Source of the DNA: Cohnella sp. CFH 77786
GTDB lineage: Bacteria > Bacillota > Bacilli > Paenibacillales > Paenibacillaceae
Length of the DNA stretch: 64,000 nucleotides
NCBI RefSeq assembly: GCF_019400745.1
Contig: NZ_WJIB01000021.1
Span: 35,040-99,039 of the forward strand
Direction of reading: 5' to 3'
This document shows, in pieces, positions 1 to 7,627 of the stretch (the first letter of the stretch is position 1; every line of letters starts with the position of its first letter). Made by a program: the position numbers and the translations under genes. The notes beneath the pieces are model-generated. The model was not told the DNA's origin and did not search any database. It saw only the letters and a program-made list of their open reading frames with translations.

Positions 1-227
1 GCATCTATTGCACGAAAAAGTCAGTATGTCGGATTAAAGACCATAATAACACGGTGGTTGACTTGGTGTTGATTATCCACTGTAACACTCTATGAGATCA
101 CGTTGTAAACAGGTTTTTTGCAACCGATTGTAGATTCCGTGCTGACTTCAGAACAGAAAAAATACAGAGCTACAGCATTTCCTCTCGCCGTGCTCTGTAT
201 TAAACTTCGCATACTGCTATGCAAATT

Positions 228-346
228 CCGATCTTTTTCCTCTACCGTCGCAACCGGATTCCCCGCATAAATATCCAATCGCTCCAGCTTCTTATCCCCC
301 CACGAACCCCTATGCTCAAAGGGTTCTAACGCCAAAAGGTGGGGAT
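228..346 (-). pseudogene. Possible 3' remnant of a rhodanese-type sulfurtransferase gene
   Basis: The minus-strand translation contains LLALEPFEHRGSWGD followed by NPVATVEE. This resembles the C-terminal end of the intact sulfurtransferase at 2385-3233 (VLALEEAGYKN...GSWSDW...NPIAVGEE). At the DNA level, about 40 bases around 246-288 align well with 2410-2454, sharing the block TCCAATCGCTCCAGCT. No catalytic-cysteine region and no intact rhodanese domain are present. I infer a decayed or truncated paralogue. A chance open frame remains possible. Confidence 0.35.
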
Positions 347-670
347 TCCGATCAACGCTGCGGGAATGCCTCGGAAGATGTGCCAACGCTCATGTGCAAC
401 GACCTCCCTTGGCTACGCTTGGGAGCAATTCAAGAGCAAGAGGCCCATGGACGACGGGGATGGAGAAACAGTATGGTTTGACCTGGGGAAAGGTAACCCC
501 CTATGGCTGGGCCAAGCTGAACGAAACGCCAACAAAAGGCCAAGTGAAGCAAGGTAGCACCCAAAAGGGTGGGTGGGCTGGTTGGTTGGTTGGCGGAAGA
601 ACGGGGGCTGTTTGCAAGTTGTTGAATGGTTGTTTGCAGATTCCGCGTGATGCCCGGTCAATCCCTCTCA
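347..670. other. No supportable gene in this stretch
   Basis: Several short frames overlap here on both strands, but none has a good ribosome site or a recognisable product. A G/T-rich run near 566-595 (repeated GGTTGG) is the only visible oddity. The MarR-type gene ends at the right border. Confidence 0.5.
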
Positions 671-1399
671 TTAGTTGTCGAAAAAGGCGATTCGAATCAG
701 TTCCTTCGCTTTCCTCAACCCCTTCGCGTCCAATTGCCGCAGCATAACCAGAATGTCACTCAACTCCTCCGTCTTCCATGTGGATTCGATCGTGCCGTTC
801 GATAATTCCGTGATCTCCTTGCCTTCTTCCGGCTCGACCTTATCTTCTTCTAGGCGAACCCATGAAGCCTCCGCCATATCCTTCATGCATCGCGCGAGGA
901 ATCGGATCTGATCGAGATCATATTGGCCCAGGAATTCACGCACATTGCCGTCGATATGGGCATGCAGCATTTGGTGCAGCATGAAGATTTGTCGGCCCGT
1001 CGGGGTTAATCGGAACAGCACTTCTTTCTTATTGTCCGGAAGCGATTCCGCTTGGATAATTCCCTGTTCCGCCAACCGACGTGTAATCTTGGATACACTC
1101 CCTCTCGGGATACCAAAACGCTTGGAAATTGTAACCCCGTTAACCGGTTCCGACTCTCCTATCGCATCCACTACATGGAGCATTAGAACTGTTGCTTCCT
1201 TCAGAAAATCGATAACGACGACATCCGAGGTGTTCGTCATCATCCAGCGCCTCTCTTCGTCCTCGCCCTCTGCTTGGATTCGCTTTTGCATGTCAGCGAC
1301 ATGATTCATGATTTCCGTAATTAAGAGTGATTGTTCGACGTTCGCATGCAGCCCACTTTTCTCGCCGGTCTTCTCTTGCAATTGTGACGCACGAGTCAA
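671..1399 (-). CDS. MarR-family transcriptional regulator
   Basis: A 242-residue cytoplasmic regulator with a winged helix-turn-helix in the middle (about residues 75-150 from the chosen start). The segment SKRFGIPRGSVSKITRRL is a typical recognition-helix region, followed by a wing containing LPDNKKEVLFRLT. MarR proteins bind palindromic operators as dimers and usually repress a neighbouring gene. I chose the TTG at 1399 because AAAGGAG sits about 7 bases upstream; a longer frame to 1471 lacks such a site. The gene is about 170 bp from, and divergent to, a quinone-reductase-like gene whose promoter carries an inverted repeat, so that gene is its likely target. The C-terminal tail of roughly 80 residues is longer than usual for MarR and has no function I recognise. 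Confidence 0.85.
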   Translation of the reverse strand: MTRASQLQEKTGEKSGLHANVEQSLLITEIMNHVADMQKRIQAEGEDEERRWMMTNTSDVVVIDFLKEATVLMLHVVDAIGESEPVNGVTISKRFGIPRGSVSKITRRLAEQGIIQAESLPDNKKEVLFRLTPTGRQIFMLHQMLHAHIDGNVREFLGQYDLDQIRFLARCMKDMAEASWVRLEEDKVEPEEGKEITELSNGTIESTWKTEELSDILVMLRQLDAKGLRKAKELIRIAFFDN

Positions 1400-1480
1400 T
1401 GATCCTTCTCCTTTACATGTTCCTTCTTGGTTTAAGTATAGCAACCGTTCAATGAAAAATAAATATTTCAAGAAACATTA

Positions 1481-1509
1481 TTGACAACCGGGAAACAAAG
1501 ATGTACGAT
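1481..1509 (+). promoter_or_regulatory. Sigma-A promoter of the quinone reductase gene
   Basis: A consensus TTGACA at 1481-1486 is separated by exactly 17 bases from TACGAT at 1504-1509. It lies about 55 bases before the start codon of the flavoprotein gene. Confidence 0.75.
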
Positions 1510-1516
1510 TGTTTCC
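1491..1516. promoter_or_regulatory. Inverted repeat overlapping the promoter; candidate MarR operator
   Basis: GGAAACA (1491-1497) and TGTTTCC (1510-1516) form a 7-bp perfect dyad with a 12-bp spacer that covers the spacer and -10 box of the promoter. A further GAAACA lies at 1473-1478. The position is right for repression by the adjacent divergent MarR protein; the pairing is inferred. Confidence 0.6.
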
Positions 1517-1565
1517 ATTGATATATTATTGAATCCTCTGATCCAAAATGAGAGAAGGGCTGCTT

Positions 1566-2201
1566 ATGAACTTCGTTATTGTGTTCGACCATCCTTACGG
1601 AGCCTTGGCTTCCGAGAACGTCCCGCATCAGAGAAGCTATTCCGCTGCGCTTTTAGCCTCTGTTATTAAAGGTCTGCTCTCTAACGGCCACGGTATCGAC
1701 CTGTTCGATCTGCACGCGAACGGCTTCAATCCCGTCATGTCAGGTTCAGATCTCGCCTCTTGGCGGCAGAAACGAACGAACGACCCCCTTGCGGCCGACT
1801 ACCAGAGGCGTCTCCAGGCTGCGGATCATATCATCTTTATTTTCCCCATCTGGTGGGAGGGGATGCCAGCGCTCATGAAGGGCTTCCTCGACAAGGTCTT
1901 TGTGAAGGGCATCGTATACGAAGAAACGAAACCGGGACGTCCCTTCAAATGCTTGCTTCCTCGTTTGAAAGGCGTATCTATGCTGACAATCATGTCTACC
2001 CCTACCTTCGTTTATCGCTGGTTCCTCGGGAATCCGATTGCGAAGATGGTGTTCCGTGGTACCTTCCGGAAGATGGGCGTGAACAATCTCAAATGGTATA
2101 ACTACTCAGGTATGGAAAATCGCAGCCTCGAGCAACGTCAGAGCTATTTGGACAAAACGGAACGAATATTCGCAACACGCTGGAAACGAGCTGTCGTTTA
2201 A
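1566..2201 (+). CDS. NAD(P)H dehydrogenase (quinone)/flavodoxin-fold oxidoreductase
   Basis: A 211-residue protein of the NQO1/MdaB/KefF flavodoxin-like family, which uses FMN or FAD and NAD(P)H to reduce quinones by two electrons. Visible marks are the N-terminal strand MNFVIVFDHPYG, the phosphate-loop serines after it, and the block IIFIFPIWWEGMPALMKGFLDKVF. That block is the signature region of this family around residues 85-105. The ATG at 1566 follows GAGAAGGG; an in-frame ATG 18 bases upstream would include this site. It is transcribed from the strong TTGACA/TACGAT promoter and is probably controlled by the divergent MarR regulator, a common arrangement for quinone or electrophile stress sensing. 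The exact substrate cannot be read from sequence. Confidence 0.85.
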   Translation: MNFVIVFDHPYGALASENVPHQRSYSAALLASVIKGLLSNGHGIDLFDLHANGFNPVMSGSDLASWRQKRTNDPLAADYQRRLQAADHIIFIFPIWWEGMPALMKGFLDKVFVKGIVYEETKPGRPFKCLLPRLKGVSMLTIMSTPTFVYRWFLGNPIAKMVFRGTFRKMGVNNLKWYNYSGMENRSLEQRQSYLDKTERIFATRWKRAVV

Positions 2202-2319
2202 TTCGCGACGCACATCAGAAGGAATCCTATCAGTTAATCAAAAGATTTCACGGCTTTGGGGATCTCGCAACTGCTTTCTCCGATTTCTTGTTTGAAAGCT
2301 GTTGAACGATAAGCACAAA

Positions 2320-2363
2320 GAGGGCCGCAACAGGCCACTAGCTAGCAACCTGTTACAGCCCTC
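2320..2363 (-). terminator. Hairpin between convergent genes
   Basis: GAGGGC/GCCCTC and AACAGG/CCTGTT pair in a long imperfect stem. Read on the minus strand it is followed by TTTGTGCTT, so it most likely ends sulfurtransferase transcription. It may also serve the convergent quinone reductase gene. Confidence 0.6.
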
Positions 2364-2384
2364 CAACCCGCGTCCCGCGCGAGT

Positions 2385-3233
2385 TTATTTTTTCACTTCC
2401 TCCCCCACCGCAATCGGATTCTCGCTATACGTAATCCAATCGCTCCAGCTGCCCGCATACAGCCTCACGTTCTTATATCCCGCTTCCTCCAGCGCCAGCA
2501 CGTTCGGGCAGGCTGTGACGCCGGAGCCGCAATAGACGATGACGCGGTCATCCGGCTGCAGATCCTCGAAGCGCTCACGCTGCTCGCCCGCATCCTTCCA
2601 AGTTCCATCACCGCGCAGAGAATCTTTCCAAAACCGATTCAACGCCTTCGGGATATGCCCGGCCACGCGGTCGATCGGCTCCACCTCGCCGCGGTAACGC
2701 GGGGCTTCGCGGGAGTCGATCAGGACGTCCGACCGTTCGCGGACCGCGCGCCGTACATCCTCGACGTCCGCCAGCATGTCCTCCTGCAGTTGGGGTACAA
2801 ACGTTTTCGGAACCCGAATTGGCGGCTCCGCATCGGTCACCGGGTAACCGGCCTGCTTCCAAGCGGTAAAACCCTGCTCCATCACATAAACATTCTCATG
2901 TCCCATATACCGCAACAGCCACCAGAACCGGGACGCCATGGCGCCGCCCTGATCATCGTATGCGACGACGCGGACCGCCCCGTCGATGCCCGCCTTGCCC
3001 AACTTGCCCGCCAACACGCCGATATCCGGGAGAGGATGTCTTCCTCCGTGCTCCGCTACTGGCGCCGATAGATCCTTTTCCAAATCAAAGTAGACCGCGC
3101 CGGGTATGTACCCTTCCTTGTAGGCGTTCAACCCCGCCTCTCCGTTCCCCAACTGAAACCGGCAGTCTACGATCACCAAATCCGGTTCGTACAACCTCGC
3201 CAGCAGCCATTTCATCGATACGACGTTTTGCAC
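2385..3233 (-). CDS. Sulfurtransferase (thiosulfate/3-mercaptopyruvate type)
   Basis: A 282-residue protein with two tandem rhodanese domains, the usual size of SseA/YnjE-type enzymes. It transfers sulfane sulfur from thiosulfate or 3-mercaptopyruvate to acceptors such as cyanide or thiols. The N-terminal domain (about 5-130) is inactive-type and carries the DCRF and HIPGA-like stretches. The C-terminal domain (about 150-275) holds the active-site loop CGSGVTA with Cys at about 235; this loop sequence favours mercaptopyruvate over thiosulfate. The GTG start is preceded by GGAGAGG at 7 bases. It is monocistronic, facing the quinone reductase. A possible decayed relative lies at 228-346. Confidence 0.9.
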   Translation of the reverse strand: MQNVVSMKWLLARLYEPDLVIVDCRFQLGNGEAGLNAYKEGYIPGAVYFDLEKDLSAPVAEHGGRHPLPDIGVLAGKLGKAGIDGAVRVVAYDDQGGAMASRFWWLLRYMGHENVYVMEQGFTAWKQAGYPVTDAEPPIRVPKTFVPQLQEDMLADVEDVRRAVRERSDVLIDSREAPRYRGEVEPIDRVAGHIPKALNRFWKDSLRGDGTWKDAGEQRERFEDLQPDDRVIVYCGSGVTACPNVLALEEAGYKNVRLYAGSWSDWITYSENPIAVGEEVKK

Positions 3234-3427
3234 CCGTCATCCTCTCCTTCTTCCATCCGAATCCATTTTCATCCTCTCTATTCTACAGCGCTCCAATCCA
3301 TGATGTAAAACACCGCTTCATCCTCGACCCAGAGCTTTACCCACGCCAATCTTGCAGAAAAGAAGGAAGTTTAGGGAACGCTGTCGAATTCCAAGACATG
3401 CCCCACGTCTTCCACAATAAAGAATAG

Positions 3428-4237
3428 GTGATCCTTTTGCATCCACAAACACAGTCCTCAGCTCCTGCAACGAAGAAGAAGCTTAAAATCCGTCTCCACT
3501 GGGTCATCGCCATCCTTCTCCTCCTCATCCCGTTGTCGGTGGGTGTCTATGTCTCCTGGCCTCAGTACTACGGCTTCACGGCGCTTGGCGAAATCGTCTC
3601 CGTCCAGGAGATCGGCGTGAAGGGAAGCGTGCATTTCGTGTACGTCCGTGAGGGGGTCGCGCGCAACAGGATCGAGAAGCTCTCGATCAGCCGGTCGATG
3701 CCCGACGCCGAATTTTACCCCGCGGATTCCTCCGCGAGAGACGCGCTCGACGAGATGAAGGATGTCGGAGAAGAATCGCGCAACGAAACGATCCGGCATG
3801 CCGTGGATTCGGCGGCGGAACTCACCGAAGCTCCGACGACCAAGGAGGAACGCGATACGAGACGGGACCAGCTGATCGAAGAAACCTCCCGTTACTACGG
3901 AGACTCGATCGGCCTCATGCTCGGGATCGGTCTGGTGGAAGAAACGGAACACGAGGACTTCTCCCGCAATGGCGCGCGGACGATTGCCGGCACGGGAACG
4001 CTCGAGGCGGACGAATCGGTCGGTTCCGTCGGAGCGATCCGGGACAAGCTGCGGACGGCGGAGAAGTTCGGGGCGGATATTTTCTTCGTGCCCAAGGATA
4101 AGGAGACTTACCCGTACATAGGCCTGAGCAACGAGGAAGAAGCGGCACAGGTCGCACAAGAACTGGGCTTGCATCTGAGGGTCGTTCCGGTGGCGAACCT
4201 CGGAGAAGCGATCGCGTTTTTAAGACAAGCGGAATGA
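3428..4237 (+). CDS. Membrane-anchored Lon-type (S16) protease-like protein
   Basis: A 269-residue protein with one transmembrane segment (about residues 22-46) and the remainder outside the membrane. The C-terminal half resembles the Lon proteolytic domain as in YlbL. GDSIGLML contains the candidate nucleophile Ser, and GAIRDKL, inside the longer match IAGTGTLEADESVGSVGAI, contains the candidate Lys of the Ser-Lys dyad; FGADIFFVPKD follows. It lacks an obvious PDZ domain and is shorter than YlbL. The start is uncertain: a GTG directly after a TAG stop, with no clear ribosome site; TTG at 3437 is an alternative. It is probably co-transcribed with the membrane protein that follows. The substrate is unknown. 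Confidence 0.65.
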   Translation: MILLHPQTQSSAPATKKKLKIRLHWVIAILLLLIPLSVGVYVSWPQYYGFTALGEIVSVQEIGVKGSVHFVYVREGVARNRIEKLSISRSMPDAEFYPADSSARDALDEMKDVGEESRNETIRHAVDSAAELTEAPTTKEERDTRRDQLIEETSRYYGDSIGLMLGIGLVEETEHEDFSRNGARTIAGTGTLEADESVGSVGAIRDKLRTAEKFGADIFFVPKDKETYPYIGLSNEEEAAQVAQELGLHLRVVPVANLGEAIAFLRQAE

Positions 4238-4263
4238 CCTACAACCGAAGGAGTGAAAGCAGC

Positions 4264-4914
4264 ATGCCGTGGAAACTGAAATCGGAAATGATGTCGAACG
4301 TGATGAAAATATTGTTATGGCCGCTCATCGTTCTTGCTGTAGTGGATGTACTGTTCATGGCCGTTTACGCGATCGATCTCGAAGTTTTCGCCGAATACGT
4401 GTTCCCGTTCTACGGGTTCGAGAATACCGTCGCCGTAGTGCTTTATTACATCGTCATCATCCTCTTCTTGATCTGGATCTATCGGGTCCACATGGACTTA
4501 AACCTGCTGTTCCCTCGTTTCCCCAGGACGCCCGGCGGCTCATTGGCCTGTATAATGGTGCCGTTCTACAACTTCTACGGAATTCCTTCCGTCTACAATA
4601 TGATCGGCACCCACTTCCTTACGGAGACGACCCGTCTTCGCAAAGAAGGCCGTTGGGTACGCGGGCTTTCCGTGCCTCTGCTTATTTTCATGCTTGGAAC
4701 CAATGGCCTGAATCGTGTGATCCGTGGTGCGGATGAACCCAGCGATACGTTACTGCTATCCGAAAGTATCTCCTCCCTCACCTTATACGCCATTTTTCTG
4801 ATCCTGGTCCTGATGGTGTCCCAAGGGTTGAAAAAAGTTTATGCCGACAGCGTCGAGGTGATGTACGCCCCGGAGGAGACGATTCCCGAGGAAGCGGCCG
4901 TCCAACAAGGTTAA
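4264..4914 (+). CDS. Multi-pass membrane protein of unknown function
   Basis: A 216-residue hydrophobic protein with about five predicted membrane segments (about 12-37, 52-75, 92-115, 140-160, 172-195). The WIYRVHMDL stretch after the second segment, followed by a proline-rich loop and a third segment, is reminiscent of DUF4328-type proteins, but I cannot assign it firmly. The ATG at 4264 follows AAGGAG at a good distance; an upstream ATG at 4234 overlaps the previous stop. It lies directly behind the Lon-like protein, so the two are probably one transcript. The charged C-terminus (many Glu residues) is likely cytoplasmic. Confidence 0.65.
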   Translation: MPWKLKSEMMSNVMKILLWPLIVLAVVDVLFMAVYAIDLEVFAEYVFPFYGFENTVAVVLYYIVIILFLIWIYRVHMDLNLLFPRFPRTPGGSLACIMVPFYNFYGIPSVYNMIGTHFLTETTRLRKEGRWVRGLSVPLLIFMLGTNGLNRVIRGADEPSDTLLLSESISSLTLYAIFLILVLMVSQGLKKVYADSVEVMYAPEETIPEEAAVQQG

Positions 4915-4927
4915 CACGCGAATCAAT

Positions 4928-4965
4928 AGAGGCAGAAGGAACGACCCCCCGCTCCCTCTGCCTCT
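4928..4965. terminator. Bidirectional terminator hairpin
   Basis: AGAGGCAGA (4928-4936) pairs with TCTGCCTCT (4957-4965), followed by GTTCATTTT on the plus strand. It separates the plus-strand membrane protein from the minus-strand MerR remnant. Confidence 0.7.
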
Positions 4966-4973
4966 GTTCATTT

Positions 4974-5694
4974 TCACAACCGCGCCATTGCTTCTTTCAT
5001 ACACCGATAGAGCTCCCCGTCCATGACGAACCGGATCGGATTGTCCGGATTCTCGCCTGGAAACGTTCCGCCGCCCGGATTAGCTCTTCGTCCCCGCCGG
5101 ACAAGAGATCCGTCAGCTCCTTCCAGCGCCGGACAAGCTCAGCAACCTCCGGATCCTCCACCGGCGTGCGGCTTTCCATTTTGGCGCGTACCTTCGCGAT
5201 GAGCTCCGGCCACTCGTTCGCCATTCCCATCATTTTGTCGTGCCCGAGCGATTCGCTCTGGCGTCTCATCTTCTCCAGCTGCTCGTCCGTAAAATATTGA
5301 CTCGGCTTCAAACACATCACCTCGATGATTTTCATTCCGTAGAAACGCGTTCTCTCTTGAGAACCAACGCATGCAGCTCTTCCAAATGGGCGTGCAACAG
5401 CTGCTGCCGTTGGATGGTCTCCCGCAGCCGCTCCTTCTGGATCCGAAGCACTTCAGCGGGATCGTAGTCGCGGCTCTCCATCAGGGACTTGATAGCATCC
5501 TGCCCGAAACCGAGCTGCTTCAGGGAGATCACCTGCTGGAGCCTCGCGATATCTTCATCCGTGTACAGCCGATGCCCGGACTCCGTGGTCCGGGACGGCG
5601 TCACCAATCCCTTCACGGTCGTAGTGGTGCAAGGCCCGCACGGTTAGCCCGTTCTCTCGGCCAATTCTCCGATTTTCCAAACTTCCTTATGCAC
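4974..5694 (-). pseudogene. Decayed MerR-family regulator with TipAS-type effector domain
   Basis: Pieces of one protein can be read in changing frames. VWKIGELAERTG is the MerR helix-turn-helix start and LTVRALHHYDREG continues it one base out of frame. LVTPSRTTESGHRLYTDEDI then returns to the first frame and continues through a coiled coil. After another shift comes the TipAS-like region with YFTDEQLEKMRRQ and NEWPELIAKVRAKM. Finally ENPDNPIRFVMDGELYRCM ends in yet another frame with a TGA at 4974-4976. I count four indels, near 5648-5651, 5604-5611, 5330-5360 and 5055-5058; the first creates a TAA stop inside the DNA-binding domain. An intact version would be a drug-sensing activator of its own promoter. 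The GTG at 5694 is the likely original start. The MerR-type promoter upstream is still intact. Confidence 0.85.
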
Positions 5695-5739
5695 ACCTGC
5701 TTCCCATTTCGCGCAAAACCTCTATTGTCGACAAACAAC

Positions 5740-5770
5740 ATAATAAAACCTGACGCGAGGTCAGGTTCAA
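5740..5770 (-). promoter_or_regulatory. MerR-type promoter with 19-bp spacer and internal dyad
   Basis: On the minus strand TTGAAC (5765-5770) and TATTAT (5740-5745) are separated by 19 bases, the long spacer typical of MerR-activated promoters. The spacer holds the dyad CTGAC/GTCAG. It reads towards the broken TipA-type regulator, so it is probably its autoregulated promoter. The -35 box overlaps the stop codon of the upstream AHSA1 gene. Confidence 0.75.
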
Positions 5771-6189
5771 TTGGTTTTTTGAAAATGTTCGGTCATCTTA
5801 TCCAGTACTTCTTCCCAGCGTATCTTCATCTGTGCTCTTGTCTGAGGCCCGTCCAGATGCTCTTGGTGGAAAGAAACGGTCGTTCGTCCTTCCTTGCCGG
5901 GAATCAAGCGAATTTGAACCGTCGACGGCTTGTCCCAGTCCTTCGGCTGCCAAGTTAGACGCAGCTGCTGGAGCGGCTTTGCTGCCCGTATCTCGCCGGT
6001 CGAGCCGTCGGCAGTCTGATAAGACCGTTTAACGGCGAGATCCAGTCGAGGCAGATCGCCCAGCCACGATTTCAGCCCCTCCGGCGAAATCAAATAGGAC
6101 CAGGCTTGCTCCTGCGTCACGGGCAAAGTCCTGCGGACGCCGATCTGGAAGCCCGCATCTTTCGTTAAACCGACGGGTTTGACGCTCAT
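5767..6189 (-). CDS. SRPBCC/AHSA1-domain protein
   Basis: A 140-residue protein of the START/SRPBCC fold (activator of Hsp90 ATPase homologue 1-like group). The block VTQEQAWSYLISPEGLKSWLGD near residues 24-45 and the C-terminal helix with RWEEVLDKMTEHF are typical of these small ligand-pocket proteins. The function is not defined; in Bacillota such genes commonly sit with ArsR or MerR regulators and with YCII, DUF1801 and DoxX genes, as here. It lies 44 bases downstream of the YdeI-like gene in a minus-strand run. Its stop overlaps the -35 box of the next promoter. Confidence 0.75.
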   Translation of the reverse strand: MSVKPVGLTKDAGFQIGVRRTLPVTQEQAWSYLISPEGLKSWLGDLPRLDLAVKRSYQTADGSTGEIRAAKPLQQLRLTWQPKDWDKPSTVQIRLIPGKEGRTTVSFHQEHLDGPQTRAQMKIRWEEVLDKMTEHFQKTN

Positions 6190-6233
6190 GACGGGTCCAT
6201 CCCTTCTTCATCCCTTCCTGGGGTGGTTTTGGT

Positions 6234-6680
6234 TTACACTCTACCCTCGTTCAACATCCCGATCGCTTTATCGATGCGCCGCTGACGGGTCTCGGGGGTT
6301 TTCGCGCCCTCGATTTGAAGGAGGAATCTCCTCTTGTTGCTGTAAGACAACCCTTCAAAAAAATGCTTCGCCTCCGGATTTTCATTCAGCGCATCGATGA
6401 AGTCCGACGGGACGTCCAGCTCACGAGGCTCGGTATCGAGCTCGAGCTTCACTTCCACTTGATCACCAGCGGCAACGCCTGCCCCTTCCCGATGCTCGGC
6501 ACTTACGGGAATCAGATACCGTCCGCCCATGACCCCAACCGTTGTGCGATAGGTATATCCCCGGATCGTGACGCGAACCGCCGGACGCTTGGAAGAACCT
6601 AATTCCGCCAATACCTCCTCCGGCACCTGGATGCCTGTTGCGGTCTTGCCATGCAGTTGAATGACAGCTTCAAATTTCAT
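6234..6680 (-). CDS. YdeI/OmpD-associated family protein with DUF1905 domain
   Basis: A 148-residue protein made of an N-terminal DUF1905 beta-barrel-like domain (about 1-85, KFEAVIQLHGK at the start) and a C-terminal YdeI-type segment. The latter carries PSDFIDALNENPEAKHFFEGLSY, where the family's AL..NP.A...F..LS pattern is clear, then a helical ending with RQRRIDKAIGML. The family is linked to resistance to antimicrobial peptides in some bacteria, but its biochemical role is unknown. The ATG at 6680 follows GGGAGG. It is probably cotranscribed with the DUF1801 gene upstream (14 bp gap). Confidence 0.8.
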   Translation of the reverse strand: MKFEAVIQLHGKTATGIQVPEEVLAELGSSKRPAVRVTIRGYTYRTTVGVMGGRYLIPVSAEHREGAGVAAGDQVEVKLELDTEPRELDVPSDFIDALNENPEAKHFFEGLSYSNKRRFLLQIEGAKTPETRQRRIDKAIGMLNEGRV

Positions 6681-6694
6681 CAAGGTACCTCCCA

Positions 6695-7036
6695 TTATAA
6701 TGAAGAAGCCGCCTGCCTCAACAACGCCGACAGCCCTTCGTCATCCACGGCCTGGCCGTTCCGAATTTTGATCGTTTTGCGTTCCGGAGGACCGTCGAAC
6801 AGCCCATCCGGAAAGTCCACTCCGCTCGCGTTAAAGATCGTAAAGCTGACCGCGTCTTTCGATGTCGAAATTACGGCTGCGTATTTTCCGTTTTGCAGAA
6901 AATGCGGCTTCTTGTATTGCATGCGCTCCTGTACATCCGGCAGCGTCCGGTGAACCATATCGCGCAGGCGTGAGCAAAGCTCCGATTGCCAAGGTTCCTG
7001 TAAGTTTTCGATAAATGCTTTAACCTCTTCGTTCAT
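6695..7036 (-). CDS. DUF1801-domain protein
   Basis: A 113-residue protein of the DUF1801 (YdhG-like) family. The pattern LRDMVHRTLPDVQERMQYKKP followed by an aromatic and a GKYAAVISTSKDAVSFTIF strand is the family core. Such proteins have a small frataxin/YdhG-like fold with no established activity. The ATG at 7036 was chosen because AGGAG lies 9 bases upstream; an ATG at 7045 overlaps that site. It is embedded between the YCII and YdeI-like genes on the same strand. Confidence 0.75.
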   Translation of the reverse strand: MNEEVKAFIENLQEPWQSELCSRLRDMVHRTLPDVQERMQYKKPHFLQNGKYAAVISTSKDAVSFTIFNASGVDFPDGLFDGPPERKTIKIRNGQAVDDEGLSALLRQAASSL

Positions 7037-7064
7037 CCGTTCCATCTCCTCGCATTTTCTCGCG

Positions 7065-7500
7065 TTATGGTTTATGGATCATATCCGCCTGATCCCGCAG
7101 ATCCGCTTCCAGAAGCCTCATTCCCGCACCGCGAATCCATTCCGCCGGGTCGCATACTTGCCGAAGCTCGACTTCCCCCTTCGCCGTATCCGTGAGGATC
7201 CGGCAAACGCATGGCCCATACGTACGCTTCTTCCTTGGTTTCCACCTCGATCATCATGAAACCTGCGACCAACCCTTGGACCTCATCAAAAGGTCCTACG
7301 GTCACTCTCGGCTTCCCTCCGGAGACGGGATACGAGAGCCGAATCCCCTCCGAACTCGGATACAGCCCTTCCGCTGCAAGGAGCACGCCTGCCTTGACCA
7401 ATTCCTCGCAGTACTCCTTCCATGCCTCCGCTCGCTCGGACGACGGCTTGACGCCCGCTTCGAATTGCCGTGACGCCTTGCAAATCAGCATAAACCGCAA
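7065..7500 (-). pseudogene. YCII-family (DGPF) protein gene with a frameshift
   Basis: The reading frame starts at a TTG (7500) behind GGAAGGAG and gives a normal YCII/DGPF-type protein: RFMLICKASRQFEAG at the start, then RVTVGPFDEVQGLVAGFMMIEV with the family's GPF and G-hydrophobic strand. At the G5 run 7175-7179 the frame is lost. One base fewer restores the expected tail (EVELRQVCDPAEWI...DMIHKP), ending at the TAA at 7065-7067. As written, the last 40 or so residues are replaced by a serine/glycine-rich sequence ending near 7072. It could be a real mutation or a homopolymer read error. YCII proteins are small dimeric enzymes or sensors of uncertain role, often next to ECF sigma factors. 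Confidence 0.75.
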
Positions 7501-7627
7501 CGAGATCTGCTCCTTCCTGCTTCGATATCGGGCCAAGCCGCCGAACCCTACCCGGCAACCCGCCTCTATAACGACAACGAATAGGAAGGTTGGAAATCGA
7601 CACGTGAAACAGCTGAATCGAAAAAAA

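Noticed and set aside
394..747. 117-residue plus-strand frame at the left end
   Set aside because: No homology I recognise, no ribosome site, and it overlaps the MarR gene.
5745..5765. Terminator reading of the dyad behind the AHSA1 gene
   Set aside because: It can fold and is followed by TTTTATT, but the exact 19-bp spacer between -35 and -10 boxes and its place before a MerR-type gene make a promoter more likely; a dual role is possible.
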